From NCBI RefSeq assembly GCF_022965805.1, contig NC_133101.1:5332001-5396000 (forward strand): 64,000 nucleotides of DNA, written 5' to 3'. Origin of the DNA: Primulina eburnea (Eukaryota; Streptophyta; Magnoliopsida; Lamiales; Gesneriaceae). Positions 1-12,020 of the stretch are shown here, piece after piece (the first letter of the stretch is position 1; the number at the start of each line of letters is the position of its first letter). Under the pieces are notes generated by a model, which had not been told where the DNA came from, searched no databases, and was given only the letters and a program-made list of their open reading frames with translations. The position numbers were made by a program, and so were the translations under genes.

Positions 1-46
1 ATATGCGCGAGCTGTCGTGACGAAGACGCGCCGAGACAAAATGTCT

Positions 47-106
47 CGCGCATATGCGCGGAATGTGATCGCGCATATGCGCGGAATGTGATCGCGCATA
101 TGCGCG
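47..106. repeat. 23 bp tandem repeat with CGCGCATATGCGCG palindrome
   Basis: The 14 bp perfect palindrome CGCGCATATGCGCG occurs at 47-60, 70-83 and 93-106, spaced exactly 23 bp by the linker GAATGTGAT. A half copy begins the window. It is the most GC-rich part of the LTR and could be an enhancer-like LTR subrepeat; no function is shown. Confidence 0.85.
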
Positions 107-865
107 AGACGTGCAGTAAGCGCACCGAGCCACTTGTCTTGTTGCATGTCTGAGATGTATTTATATATATATGGTAAACGAATTGTACGTCTCAGAATTC
201 AGAACACGAAGGAAGGTACGGAGTATTTTGTGAAAGATCCGTCAGTCTGATTTTGATTCTGACGGCAGTATTGTGTTCCTATCGACGTAGGCTACAACTG
301 GACGTAAGTTTTGCTACGTTTTGATATATTCTGAAATTATGGTATTGTCAGAATCTGATATGATTCATATATGATGTTCTTGTCATGTTAGACATCGTAT
401 AATTGAAACTGGACTGAGAAACAGATACCATATGGAATTGTTATGATTTTTGGAGTTGAGTAGATTGAGATTTGATATCAGAATTGACTTGTTATCGAAT
501 ATGAGGTGTTAGAATTAATATCTGACTGATATGGTAATGCTGGGTATATTGAGACTATGATGTTATGCTGTTGAAACAGAATTTGATTGAATTCTGATTA
601 TATCCAGTATTGATTGAGTGGTATATTGATACCGTACCCTCGATATTGTTATTGTCAGATTGAGTATTGACAGGCTTTGAGTTCGAGACTTCGACCGATT
701 CAGAATATCAGAAAGAAAGGTATAAATTAATGTTGTGTCGGGATTGCACAACTCGAGTGAGGTTTGACTCGAGTTTCCCTAAATCACATACTTAGTTTAT
801 TACATTGATATTTGTAATTGATGAGATTGATGTTTGTAGTCTATTGATTTATAGCCACTGCATGT

Positions 866-1033
866 ATTGACTACTGAGTCGTTTAGTCATTGGCTGATTC
901 GCCTAGTCACCGGCTGATTCGTCTATTTATTGACTGATTTGTCTAATTATCGACTGATTCGTCTAAACTTTGGCTGATTCGCTTAATTCTTGACTGATTC
1001 GTCAATTCTGCGGCTGATTCGCCCAGACACTGG
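866..1033. repeat. Degenerate ~22 bp tandem repeat (GCTGATTCGYCTA)
   Basis: About seven imperfect copies of a unit containing CTGATTCGTCTA-like sequence follow one another with 20-24 bp spacing inside the LTR. This looks like an LTR-internal minisatellite. Confidence 0.75.
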
Positions 1034-1690
1034 ATATATGAATTATATCGATGCCGTTTAGGGATTGATTCATTCCTATCGACTGAGATTCGGTATAATT
1101 ATTATTATTCAGACACCGGGATCCCTAGAATAGAATTGAGTCGAGTCTGAAACGACGCGTCAGTTGAGTCGAGTCTGAGACAACGCGTCGGTTGAGTTGA
1201 GTCTGATATGACATGTTGATTTACAGTTTTATATCATTCATGTTTGTTGAATTGCTACATGTTAATGATAACTGATATATGCTTTTGTATATGTTTCTAT
1301 ATAATTGAATGTTTACATTGTTTATACTGGGATGTAATTCTCACCGGAGTTATCCGGCTGTTGTCTTGTTTTGTATGTGTGCATGACAACAGGTGGGGCA
1401 TGATCAGGGTCAAGAAGAGGATGAGAGAAGACAGTTAGCGTGGAGATCCGGACTTAGGAGTACATCTGTTATATCACCTGAGCTGTAGTGAAGAAACAGT
1501 AGATATTATGATTTACGTTTGTACAGGACTTGTACTTAGATCTGGATATTGATCTTGTAAATGAGATAGGACTTATTTCATATGCTGCATACTCTTGTAT
1601 TTTAAAAAAAAAAATTAGACCATTTTTATCTTAATTGATTAATTATTCCCAGAGAGTGATTAAGAATTTAATTAAGTTCGGGTCCCCACA

Positions 1691-2596
1691 ACGTTAGCGT
1701 TGTATCGACGTCATGTTAAAAAAATAATTAAAAAAATTCAAAAATTATGGATTAAGACTGAAATTTGAAACTTAAATTATTTGTAAATTGACGAAAACAA
1801 AATTATAAATTTCTTAAATAAAGAATAATATTTTTATACCAATAAATAATGATATTGGAATATACTTAAAAAGTAAGGATTGCACATGCCAACGGCTTCA
1901 CTGACGGCGTTTTTAACCGGTTTTTACGCGGCCCACCGTCTGCCGTATCGCTTTCCCTTTCGAAACTGTTTTCCAACGATTCTTATCTTCTTGTCTCATT
2001 GGATAAATTTTTAACAAAGCCAGCTTTTTTTTTTACTTTTATTCTTGGTCGATAATCTCTGGTTTTTTTGCCTCGAGTTGAAGGATAGACAAAGCAATAG
2101 GTGCGTATGTACAAAGGGTATGTACAGAATATATTGTAGATTGTTTTGGTATTGGATATTTTTGGAAGATGTATAATGGGTTGAGATTGGGGTTGGTAGA
2201 ATGTAGGATCTCATGTTCTTTCTGGTGAAAGTTTGAATTTTTTTCTGGGTTTTCTATTTTTTTTTTTTTGGAAGTAGAATTAACATTTTATGTCGTGAAT
2301 TATGTGATTTATGCATTGGCTCTTAAGAAATTTGTTGTTTTTACCTTTTGATTTGTTGATTATATGCTTTGTGCACATTTTGTGGTATAGTTTGGAATTT
2401 GAATTTGGAACTTGATTATGATGAATTTTGAAAATTATTTGTGTATTTTTATGCTTGTGAGTAATGGAGATAGGTTGATTTTATGCTTGTATTAGGTTAG
2501 ATTTTTTCAAGAAGGAAGTAAAAAATCAAAGTTGTTGATAGCTTTTGATTGATGTTCTTTCTCCTATTTTCTTTTTAAGTTTTGTTCCAGAATCCT
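1691..2596 (+). pseudogene. Duplicated promoter/5' UTR/first intron of the OTU gene
   Basis: This block is nearly colinear with about 26045-26917, the promoter, presumed first non-coding exon and first intron of the OTU gene. Shared landmarks include GTTAGCGTTGTATCGAC at the left, CCAACGGCT...ACTGACGGCGTTTTTAACCGG, the probable splice donor CAATAG/GTGCGT (2095-2106 versus about 26424-26435) and TTGTTCCAGAATCCTG at the right. Differences are small indels and substitutions. The intron sequence is retained, so this is DNA-level duplication rather than retrocopying. No coding exon is included. It breaks off at 2596/2597 into copia sequence. Confidence 0.85.
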
Positions 2597-3088
2597 GATA
2601 TGCAAACTTCAAAAGAGCTTGTATGGTCTCAAACAAGCTCCAAGACAGTGGTACAAGAAGTTTGATGGTGTAATGAATAATGATGGTTTTCTGAGGTATC
2701 AGGCTAATCAATGTTGTTATGTGAAGCTTGATGGTTATTATATCATACTACTGATATGTGTAAATGATATGTTGATAGCAGGAGCTTGTCTGGAGGAGAT
2801 TGATAAACTCGAGAAAGAGTTATTAAAGGAATTTGCTTTGAAGGATTTGGGTGTTGCAAAACAAATCCTTGGAATGAGGATCCTTAGAGATCGGGTGAAT
2901 GAAGTCTTGAATCTTGAGAACATTCCTGGAAGCAAGAATCCAGCTGATATGCTCACGAAGGCTGTTATCATTGAAAAACTTAAGTTGTGTTTGACTTCAG
3001 TTGGTCTCCTGGACTAACAAAGGAGGTATGAGCTGCTGCACTGATAGTGTGAAGACACGATTGAAATCAAGTCTTCAAGTAGGAGAAT
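2597..3088 (+). mobile_element. 5'-truncated copia internal fragment (RT end to polypurine tract)
   Basis: The sequence matches the 3' part of the internal region of the neighbouring element (5573-6065). It encodes reverse-transcriptase text (LYGLKQAPRQWYKKFD, then an YVDD-box position changed to CVND) followed directly by the RNase H tail (NPADMLTKAV), so most of RNase H is deleted. The next 454 bp are an LTR shared with the following copy, so this is a partial tandem copy. It starts abruptly in the OTU-promoter duplication at 2597. Confidence 0.85.
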
Positions 3089-3542
3089 TGTTAGGTGAGA
3101 GGTGGGGTCCACATCTTAAATAAAATAATAATAAAAAAGTATCCCACATCGATTTTTTTACAAAGTTGAACGGGGGAATTAGTTATAAATAGAGCTCAAT
3201 TCCTTCAGGTCCCAAAAACAAAAAATTTCAGATTTGATAAAAAGAGAGTGCATAGAAAAAAAAGAGTGTATTTTTTTCTTGAGTGCGGAAATTCTCTTTT
3301 GTGAGTTAGAGAAATTATTTTCTCGGTATACTCGGATTGGGAGTGAGAGATATTTAGTGTATTGGTGTATACACTTTGTTGTAATATTTTTTCTAGTTAT
3401 AAAAGTTGCAGTGCTCCGTGGACGTAGCCTATATTGGGTGAACCACGTAAATATTTGTGTTCTTGTTGGTTATTTATTCCGTATTTTTTGGGGTACTATA
3501 TTATCATCGTGGTCGGCATCGCTTCAGCGTAATTTGCCAACA
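3089..3542 (+). mobile_element. Ty1/copia LTR 1 (shared, middle LTR)
   Basis: It begins TGTTAGGTGAG and ends TTTGCCAACA. It is nearly identical to 6066-6521, with the same TATA-like TTATAAATAG and CGTGGTCGGCATCGC. A polypurine tract (AAGTAGGAGAA) precedes it and a tRNA-iMet type primer-binding site follows at 3545-3557 (TGTTATCAGAGCC, one base off the usual TGGTATCAGAGC). That makes it the 3' LTR of the truncated copy and the 5' LTR of the full one. Confidence 0.9.
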
Positions 3543-6065
3543 ACTGTTATCAGAGCCTTGTTTTGAAAATTCTTAAGAATTCTGAGTATGCTCTGTGGTT
3601 GCAGCTTTGTTTGATCTTCCACATCAGAAAATATTTTTTACATTTTTTGTTAAGGCTAGAGAAGTGATGGCTGAAGATGATGGATCGGGACCTAGTATCA
3701 ACAAGTTTGACGGTACAGATTTTACATTCTGACGACTACAGATTATTGATTATTTGTATAGCAAGAAGTTGCATTAACCTCTATCTGGAAATAAGTCGGA
3801 AAAGATGGAGGATGATGACTGGAAGCTTCTTGACCGACAAGTGTTAGGTGTAATACGATTGACCCTAACGAAGAACGTGGCACATAACGTGGCGGAGGCA
3901 AAAATAACAGAGGAGATGATGTCCATTTTGACGGACATGTATGAAAAGCCATCGGCAAATAATAAAGTACATCTCATGAAGAAGTTATTTAACTGATGAG
4001 AGAAAATGCATCGGTGGCTAAACACATCAATAAATTCAACACGGTTGTTTCACAACTAACATCGATTGAAAACTAAATTTGATGAAGAGATTCGAGCACT
4101 TATTCTTTTGGCCTCTTTACCAGACAATTGGGAACCGATGCGGGCAGCGGTTAGCAACTCTGTTGGAAAAGGAAAACTAAAATTCAATGATGTCAGAGAT
4201 CAGATTCTTGCCGAATAAGTTCGTAAGATGGATTCTGGTGAAGGAACATCATCAAGTCCTGCTCTAAATCTCGAGAATAGAGGAAGGGGCAGGAGTGGCA
4301 AAAAGAGTTTTAACCAATGGCATGGTAGATCCAAGTCAAGAAATTAAAAGGACAATAAAAAATTTGAAAAGAATGTGAAGTGCTGGAGTTGTGGTGAGAT
4401 TGGTCACTTGAAAAAGAATTGCAAATCAACAAAGAATGATGCTAATGTTGTTACTGAGGAGGTACATGATGCTCTATTACTATCCATGGAAAGCCCGGTT
4501 GATTCTTGGGTTATGGACTCGGGATCTTCGTTTCATACCACTGGTAATCATGATGTATTCGATAATTACATTGCGGGAGATTACGGAAAAGTTTTCCTGG
4601 CTGATGGAAAATCTTTGGAAATAATTGGTATTGGTGATATCCGGAAGAAGATGACAAAATCTGTCTGGAAAATCAACGAAGTAAGGCATGTACCAAAGTT
4701 GACACACAATCTGATTTCAGTGGGACAGCTTGATGACGAAAGTTATAAGGTGACCTTTCGTGATGGTTCTTGGAAAGTGAAAAAGGGAGCCATGATTGTT
4801 GCTCAAGAAAAGAAAACAGGAACACTTTATATGACTTCCAGTTTGAGAAATAAATTAGCGGATGTGGATGCTGGAGCTAAGTCTATGGTATAGTAGGTTT
4901 GGGGATATGAGCGAGAAGAGAATGAAAATGCTTGTTTCAAACAGGAAAGCTACCGGAATTAAAGATCGTTGAACACAAGCTATGTGAAGCTGTATTTTTT
5001 GGAAAGCAGAAAAAGGTGAGTTTTTCAAAAGAGGTTAGAGAACCGAAATCGGCGGATTTGGAGATGGTACATACTAATATATGTGGACCATCTCCTACGA
5101 CATCCCTTGGAGATCACTCAAGATATTATGGCACTACTGTTGACTATTCGAGCAGTAAATTTTGGGTTTATTTTGTGAAAAATAAATCAGATGTTTATGA
5201 GACCTTTAAACAGTGGGAGTTAGCCATGGAAGATTTGATGGATTCACTGCCATCCAATCACATGTGGGAGTTGTCAAAACTTCCTGAAGGTAAAAAGTTT
5301 TTACATAGCAAGTGAGAGTACCGATTAGAACATGATGGTAGCAAGCGGTACAAAGAAATACTTATTGTAAAAGGTGAAAAGAAAGTCATTGGTTACACTG
5401 ATATTTTCTCTCTGGTGGTAAAGCTAACTACTATCCGGACTGTACTTGAATTGATGGTAAAAGAAGATTTACATCTGGAACAGTTAGATGTAAAGACTAC
5501 ATTTCTTCATGGTAAGCTAGATGAAGAAATGAATCAATCACAGGGATTTGAAGTACGAGAGAAAGAGAAAATGATATGCAAACTTCAGAAGAGCTTGTAT
5601 GGTCTCAAAAAAGCTCCAAGACAGTGGTACAAGAAGTTTGATGGTGTAATGAATAATGATGATTTTCTGAGGTATCAGGCTAATCACTGTTGTTATATGA
5701 AGCTTGATGGTTATTATATCATACTACTGATATATGTAGATGATATGTTGATAGCAGGAGCTTGTCTGGAGGAGATTGATAAACTCGAAAAAGAGTTATT
5801 AAAGGAATTTGTTTTGAAGGATTTGGGTGTTGCAAAACAAATCCTTGGAATGAGGATCCTTAGAGATCGGGTGAATGAAGTCTTGATGCTTGAGAACATT
5901 CCTGGAAGCAAGAATCCAGCTGATATGCTCACGAAGGCTGTTATCATTGAAAAACTGAAGTTGTGTTTGACTTCAGTTAGGTCTCCTGGACTAACAAAGG
6001 AGGTATGAGCTGTTGCACTGATAGTGTGAAGATACGATTGAAATCAAGTCTTCAAGTAGGAGAAT
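3543..6065 (+). pseudogene. Decayed Ty1/copia internal region: gag, PR, partial IN, RT, RNase H tail
   Basis: Domain order is copia-type. A gag-like start lies at 3667 (MAEDDG), with an in-frame stop soon after. A zinc knuckle CWSCGEIGHLKKNC lies at about 4381-4422, a protease motif DSGSSFHTT at about 4516-4545 and a GAG_pre-integrase segment near 4860. Integrase is only partly present (DHSRYYGTTVDYSSSKFWVYF, split from its zinc region), and its C-terminal half is missing. Reverse transcriptase follows (QLDVKTTFLHG, LYGLKKAPRQWYKKFD, YVDDMLIAG). RNase H is reduced to NPADMLTKAV. Several stops and frameshifts separate the parts, so it cannot be autonomous. The affinity to the Tork/Tnt1 group is inferred from RT and integrase wording. 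Confidence 0.88.
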
Positions 6066-6521
6066 TGTTAGGTGAGAGGTGGGGTCCACATCTTAAATAA
6101 AATAATAATAATAAAGTATCCCACGTCGATTTTTTTACAAAGTTGAACGGGGGAATTAGTTATAAATAGAGCTCAATTCCTTCAGTCCCAAAAACAAAAA
6201 TTAATTTCAGCTTTGATAAAAAGAGAGTGCATAGAAAAAAAAGAGTGTATTTTTTTTTTGAGTGCGGAAATTCTCTTTTGTGAGTTAGAGAAATTATTTT
6301 CTCGGTATACTCGGATTGGGAGTGAGAGATATTTAGTGTATTGGTGTATACACTTGTTGTAATATTTCTTCTAGTTATAAAAGTTGCAGTGCTCCGTGGA
6401 CGTAGCTTACATTGGGTGAACCACGTAAATCTTTGTGTTCTTGCTGGTTATTTTATTCCGCATTTTTTTGGGTACTGTATTATCATCGTGGTCGGCATCG
6501 CTTCGGCGTAATTTCCCAACA
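6066..6521 (+). mobile_element. Ty1/copia LTR 2 (3' LTR)
   Basis: TGTTAGGTGAG...TTTCCCAACA, 456 bp, is near-identical to 3089-3542. The polypurine tract AGTAGGAGAAT lies just before it. It is followed by host spacer. No matching target duplication can be tested because the left end of the tandem element is truncated. Confidence 0.9.
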
Positions 6522-6875
6522 AGAATAACCACGACATTATCAAATAATTTCAAATATAAAACAAAAATATATAATAATTAAACAACATAAACTTTTAAAA
6601 AAAATCATAAAAATTATCCTACGTACATAGATAATTATTTTAATTAATCAACATTCTAACTTTAGTACTAAAAAGATTATGGGAAATTAGTCAATTTAGT
6701 GATCGAAGTCATCTTTTTTTCCGGTTTTGTCTTCAACTTGTCAAATCGGTTCTTATTAGTGTAACTTTGTTTTTTTTTAATTAATATTTCATCAGAGTGT
6801 TGTCGTAGCGCTGGAGACGTAAAAGTTTATTGGTTTTATATCACCATTTTTTGGTGCCACACGTCAGTGATCCGA
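6522..6875. other. AT-rich spacer upstream of a broken SPH copy
   Basis: No gene was seen. The right part (about 6840-6875) may still be decayed SPH sequence, since TTGGTGCCACAC resembles the region encoding the MVVHC motif, but it is too diverged to annotate. Confidence 0.4.
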
Positions 6876-7056
6876 CAACAGTTTTTGTTTGAAACCCTTT
6901 AGGACTATGTTTTTTTGTCACCTATGGTGGCAAAATAAGAATTCGGCTTTCGAAGTCTACAGCGCTCGAAGTACTAATCCATGTGATACTGAATTCGTTT
7001 ATGAGGCGCAAGACGACGGGGTTTACATATCCAGGGAAACTCAAAGATGTTTGGAG
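6876..7056 (+). pseudogene. S-protein homologue pseudogene, split by the LTR element (part 1)
   Basis: In frame this reads FFCHLWWQNKNSAFEVYSA, NPCDTEFVYEAQDDGVYIS, clearly parallel to FFCHIWWQNKDSGFQAYSA of the intact gene at 16077-16490. The signal peptide and the first half of the domain are missing. The reading is interrupted at 7056 by insertion of the 7057-13763 element; the last codons and the downstream sequence resume at 13769 (AACAAACAAGTATTAATATGA, matching the tail and stop of the intact genes). Confidence 0.8.
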
Positions 7057-7414
7057 TGTTAGAGATTTTCTCTAAAACTCATGTTTTGCACGTATATAAA
7101 CATGATAAACAAATATGCGGAATCTAAATCGAGCGTTACCTCCAGCCATTGAATTATCTTTAAGTATTCTGATTTTCCTCCGATTGAAGCCTTTTAAAAA
7201 CTCCAATCTCTCTATAGATAGTGTATTATTCTGTATGAGATTGTATATTTAGAGACCTCAATCACCTCTATTTATAGGTGTTTCTCATACCATCAACGAG
7301 AAAATTCGGGAGCATGAATGTCAAAAGAAGAATCGTGTACGCATCTAAATTTTCTTGGCCGTCACCAATATCAATTTGTACATGCCTCTTTTAATATGTG
7401 TCATTTTTCTTACA
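7057..7414 (-). repeat. LARD-like element, 3' LTR (left)
   Basis: 358 bp, TG...CA bounded, matching 13406-13763 with roughly 4% differences judged by eye. A TATA-like TATAAATAGAGG lies on the minus strand (reverse complement of CCTCTATTTATA at about 7263-7275). Confidence 0.9.
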
Positions 7415-8979
7415 TTCTCCCACTTGACACATATACATCTAATTCACCATAGGAGAAAAAAAATACATGAATCATGTCGACCAGTTCTCTAAAAGCGAGT
7501 ATGATCTTCCATGTATCACAATGCATTATGCCTCTCAAATCTGTATAACTTAATGAATAAACCCAATGTTTATTCGAGGTCCAACTTTATTGATATTTTT
7601 CTCAAGATAACTGACTATGTACATAACTGAATATGAGAAATATCATAACTGAATTCGTTTCATTATCAAAACCAAATGTATATAACATAAATTTATTATG
7701 GAATCAAATCCATTAGTAATTACCATATGATCCTTTAACATCTGAAATTTGCATGTCTTTATGTTAAAATATCATCAATTCAGTGCTAACGTGTTCAATG
7801 ACCACTTTATTAACACGTTAGCCAACGGTTTAAAATACATTATGTCGAGATACTTAATTCGACCACCGCTTTAGTCACAAAGACCATAACTGAATTGCAG
7901 TAATATAATCTTAATGGCTTAGAAATAGAATCCATAATTCTAAGCTCATAATGAAACTCCTTAAAATACACCACACATTAGTGCTTCAATGACGAATTTT
8001 GACTCAATAGTGGAAGTATCAAATCACTTTCCAAATTGTCAATTCGTCTAACATAGTCATGTAAAACTTTAATACCATAAAGGTATCCCATTTTTTTTAG
8101 TGGTCAAATACTTATATTACTCTGATCATAGTTAAGCTCTCACTAACCTTCTGGTATTCATAATGGCCCACAATATTCTCAACAAAACTTAATGAAGAGA
8201 TAACATTGTAAAACCTGAAATACCACTAATATGAGACATGTTTCAATCCATATCATTTTCTTAATCTTGAAATATTAAATATTCATCATCACTAGAGAAG
8301 AATTCTTTATGTTGTTCGATGTTGTCTAATGAGACTTTATTTGTTTTAAAGACTCATCTAAAAATGGATGTCAATTGAACCAACTTTTAGAATTCATTAC
8401 TTGCTATTGAATTCTTTTATCATTCAATATTTTATGAGCATTAAGAACTACAATATCATGACCAACAATTTGTTGAATTTATATGATTGTTTTCACAACA
8501 CACTTTTTAAATGAAAGATGTTGTGAATAGCAATCAATACATATAACTTGTGTTGATGAATGAGCATCATAATTATCAATATTATAAATTTGATCGCTCC
8601 CACTAATCAAGTCATTTTTCAAGAAATTAATATCAGAGTAATAGCAATATGCTGCAAAATTAATGAATACATGCTAATGTTATTAAATGAAGCAATAAAC
8701 CATATATCATGTTTTACCCATGTAAATCATGATCTACATATGAATCATTGACATAAAAATTGTCTGTGGACTGAATTTTTAATTCAATTAGATTCATACA
8801 ACTTAATGATATAACTATTCAATTATATTCAACTATTAATCCATGTGAATAAATTAAGAAAATAATTTAATATTGTATCCTAATTAATTATATTTAACAT
8901 AACGAAATTTCTTGTGAGATAAATTTCAATGTTCAAATATAATTAATTACAATTTATCCTTTATAACCAAATGTGAACT

Positions 8980-11900
8980 TCATAATTTATGTATAATTTT
9001 AATTCAATCAAAGATGTTGTGGCTACTCTTCAATTAATTAAAATCATATGAATCACTAGGATATTAAATTCTTTATGCATAAAATATTTATTCTTCATAA
9101 TTATTCATCTCAAAGTATTATTAAAATGAAGAATAATTTTATGTAATTTATGTCTGGTATAACTAAATGTGATTAAAAATTAATGTATAATTTTAATTCA
9201 ATTAAAAATGCTATAGATATTCTTTAATAAATTAAAATGATACGAATCACTAAGACATTAAATGTAAGGCCCTGTAATTAATTATCCGGTAATTTGGCAT
9301 AATTAAAATAATTATTGAGTTGTAAATAAAAATAATTATTTATGCCAAATAAATTCAAGAAGTGTGTTAAATATGTATTTTATAATATCGGAGAATTTAA
9401 CGATATAAAATACATATAAAGTTTAAATAACACACGAGGGCAAAATAAATACAAACCTGGAAAGATGAGCTTGAGTTACTATTTTAGTAACCAAATACAC
9501 AATATCTAAATATACATATACATATACACCACTTACCTTGATGAGAGAGAAGGAAGTAAAGGTAAAAGAAAAGAAAGAAACTTCCCCAAACCCAAATTTT
9601 CGCAACCCTTGGAGCAGCTGCAGGAAAGTTGCGATATCTCCTCCATCCGGCGTCTAAATCTCGATCGGTCTGAAGGGGTGTCGTCCTAACATCCTAGGCT
9701 TCGATTCAAGATAGAAATCGTGAATTTTGAGCAAGGATGTGGGTAGATTAAAGCTGATGTTCTGGTGCTCTGTTTCTGCGCGAATTCTTCCAGTTTTGGG
9801 TGAGAGTTTTTGGGTTGCTGCGATTTTTATAGTTTGAATTTATAGAAATGACCTAAATAAACTTTGTAGTGGTTTAAGTTTTCTGTTTATAGCCACTAGA
9901 ATCATCAAATTTCGATAAGAAACGGAATTGTTATTATTTTTCTACCAAAACGTGTCAAAATGGAATTCTGTGTTGGAGCTGTGTACAACACCTACTGTAA
10001 TTCGGGTTTATGGCATGTATGCACTCGGATTCTTGGTTTTTGGTTAAAATGAAAGTTGTAGAGCTATGTGTTGTTTTCGTAATGATATAAGATTCGTTAA
10101 ATTCCATTCAGAATTGAGCAAGTTATGCTTGTTTTTCTGGAACTGCTCAATGTGTGAGATTCTGTCCGCGAATTCATAAGTAGCAGTGTGTTCTTGAAAA
10201 TTCTGAGAATAATCTACTGAGATTCTGAAGATGGTTTAAACTGAAGAAACTTAGATAATTGAGTTATCTTTCATTTCCAATTGGCGGATATTGATTTGAG
10301 TTAATATTGAGCGAGATACGAATTTTATGCTCTTTTGTGCCAAATTGGACATTGGTATGGAATGTAGTTTTCATGATCGGCTTATTGTTGCTTTGTTTAG
10401 GCCGAGGGTCTTGAAGTGAAGTTGTTATTGGATTGTCAAGTTGGTATAGGTATGTTACAGCTCGGTAACATTATCGTGTGTATGACTTGTTGGCTGTTGT
10501 AAATTGTTAAATGCCTTCATTGTGATCTATGTTTATTATTGTGACATATTATTGGCATTTAGCATCGGGCATACTGTTATGACATTCATGTTGAGCCTTA
10601 TCGTTCTTGTTAGTCCATTGTTGATATCCATTGTTATCTGGCACTGTTGTTTATCTTGGGATCATTGTGTGGCTGATAGGCCTATACACATGAGACCGTA
10701 GATGTGATTGAACAATCCCATGGTTAGTGCAGCCTTTTGAGGTGAGCGCTGGGATTGTGTCATCTAGTTCGTTTTGTTGTGCCATCCTGTTATATCGTAT
10801 CAGCTGTATGGAGGCCGAGTCAGGGGTGTTATTCAGCACAGCTTGGCATACCTCGCATCTTTGGCATGGCGGTTTACGATGTAGCTCCCCCGTGTTGTTG
10901 CTCGAGCATTATTCCAGTTGTTATCGTATCATTTTTTGGCTCCTGTTATCCCGGTTATTCGTTGAGCCTTTCATGCATTGCATATCAAATTTTATTATAT
11001 GATTATGCATGATTTATGTTATTATTGTTATTGTTGAACTGTTTCATACCAGAATCCTAACCTCAGTTGTTTACTGGGAGGGCTGCTGTGGTTGCTATTG
11101 GGCACCATGGTAGATCTCCCGAGTCGTTTTGCAGCATCAGGTCGAGGTTCCGCCAGTGGAGCTCGGGATTGAGGTTGGATTGCTTGGTTCTGTTCAGTGG
11201 AGTCTCCCAGTTAGTCTATATGTATGTCTTGAGTTTTTTCAGTCTTGTATTGTAGTTTATTTGCCAGGGAGATGCCCCGTGTATCTGTATTGATATTTGG
11301 TTGTTCTGGTTATGTTCTGAGGCGACTCTGTGATTTTAATGATCTGGCGAGTATTGGTAAGTTTTAAATTTTGTTTAATCCTAGCCAGTGCGGCTATAGG
11401 TTGTTGACTTTGGTTTTGTTTTAATGACTCTAGTTGGAGTATATTTTGATATAAAATGCTGCTTGAGTTTTCGGGATATCCTACTTACGGAGAGGTCATG
11501 CCGAAATTTTTTCTAGGCCTTGAGGTCCGTTTTAAAGTATTTTAAACATTTTTCCGCTGCAGTTTTAAATCAAAAAATATTGTTTGATCATTAATTGTCG
11601 TTAGAGTAAATGGGCCTCACATTAAATCAATTTTTTTTTAAATATTTATGCTCTTAATAAATGTCTTTCATGTGATCCTCAGCCCACTTAATGTATAATT
11701 TTGCATAATTAAGGGTGCTGTGGCCAAACCTTAATTATTTAAAATTAGACGATTCACTAGACATAATTTTTGATTTTATAAATGTCCTTTATGTGATCCT
11801 TAACCGACTTAATGTATAATTTCTCATAATTAAGAGTGTTGTGACTAAAATTTAATTATTTTAAAAAAAATTATATGGATCACTGGACAATTTTATTTAT

Positions 11901-12020
11901 TTATTTATTTTTATACTTAATAAATACCCTTAATGTGATCTAAACCTGACTTAATGTATAATTTCTCATAATTAAGGGTATTGTGGCTAAAACTTAATTA
12001 TTTAAAAATGGATCACTAGA
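8980..12020. repeat. Five diverged ~120-195 bp tandem units inside the LARD, split by a solo LTR
   Basis: The landmark AATGTATAATTT followed by a (G)TGTTGTGGCTA-like core and a GATCACTAGACA-like end recurs near 8989, 9183, 11691, 11812 and 11952. After removing the nested 2.36 kb LTR the spacing is about 194, 144, 121 and 140 bp. Units two and three are separated only by the solo LTR. Confidence 0.75.
9263..11621. mobile_element. 2.36 kb gypsy-like solo LTR with TTAAA target duplication
   Basis: It begins TGTAAGGCCCTG and ends TGGGCCTCACA. The 5 bp duplication TTAAA lies at 9258-9262 and 11622-11626. There is no primer-binding site, internal region or second LTR, so it is a solo LTR left by LTR-LTR recombination. 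Open frames inside (10504-10701, 10727-11002, 11067-11255) lack known domains and are treated as chance. The GGCCC/GGGCC ends are typical of plant chromovirus-like LTRs, but the family is not proven. Confidence 0.88.

Larger units (their letters stand above)
1..1690. mobile_element. Right part of a Ty3/gypsy-like LTR (probably solo), cut by window start
   Basis: The block ends in GGGTCCCCACA, a CA-terminated end of the kind seen on plant gypsy LTRs, and the duplicated OTU promoter sequence resumes immediately after it. It has a TATA-like stretch near 160-172, two short tandem arrays (47-106 and 866-1033) and no protein-coding ORF. Open frames such as 1244-1438 have no recognisable domain. The left end lies outside the window, so the target duplication (expected ACGTT, seen at 1691-1695) cannot be confirmed. 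Strand cannot be fixed without a primer-binding site. Confidence 0.6.

Noticed and set aside
10504..11255. Several ORFs inside the 9263-11621 solo LTR
   Set aside because: No gag, pol or other domain; the block is bounded by exact target duplications and behaves as an LTR.
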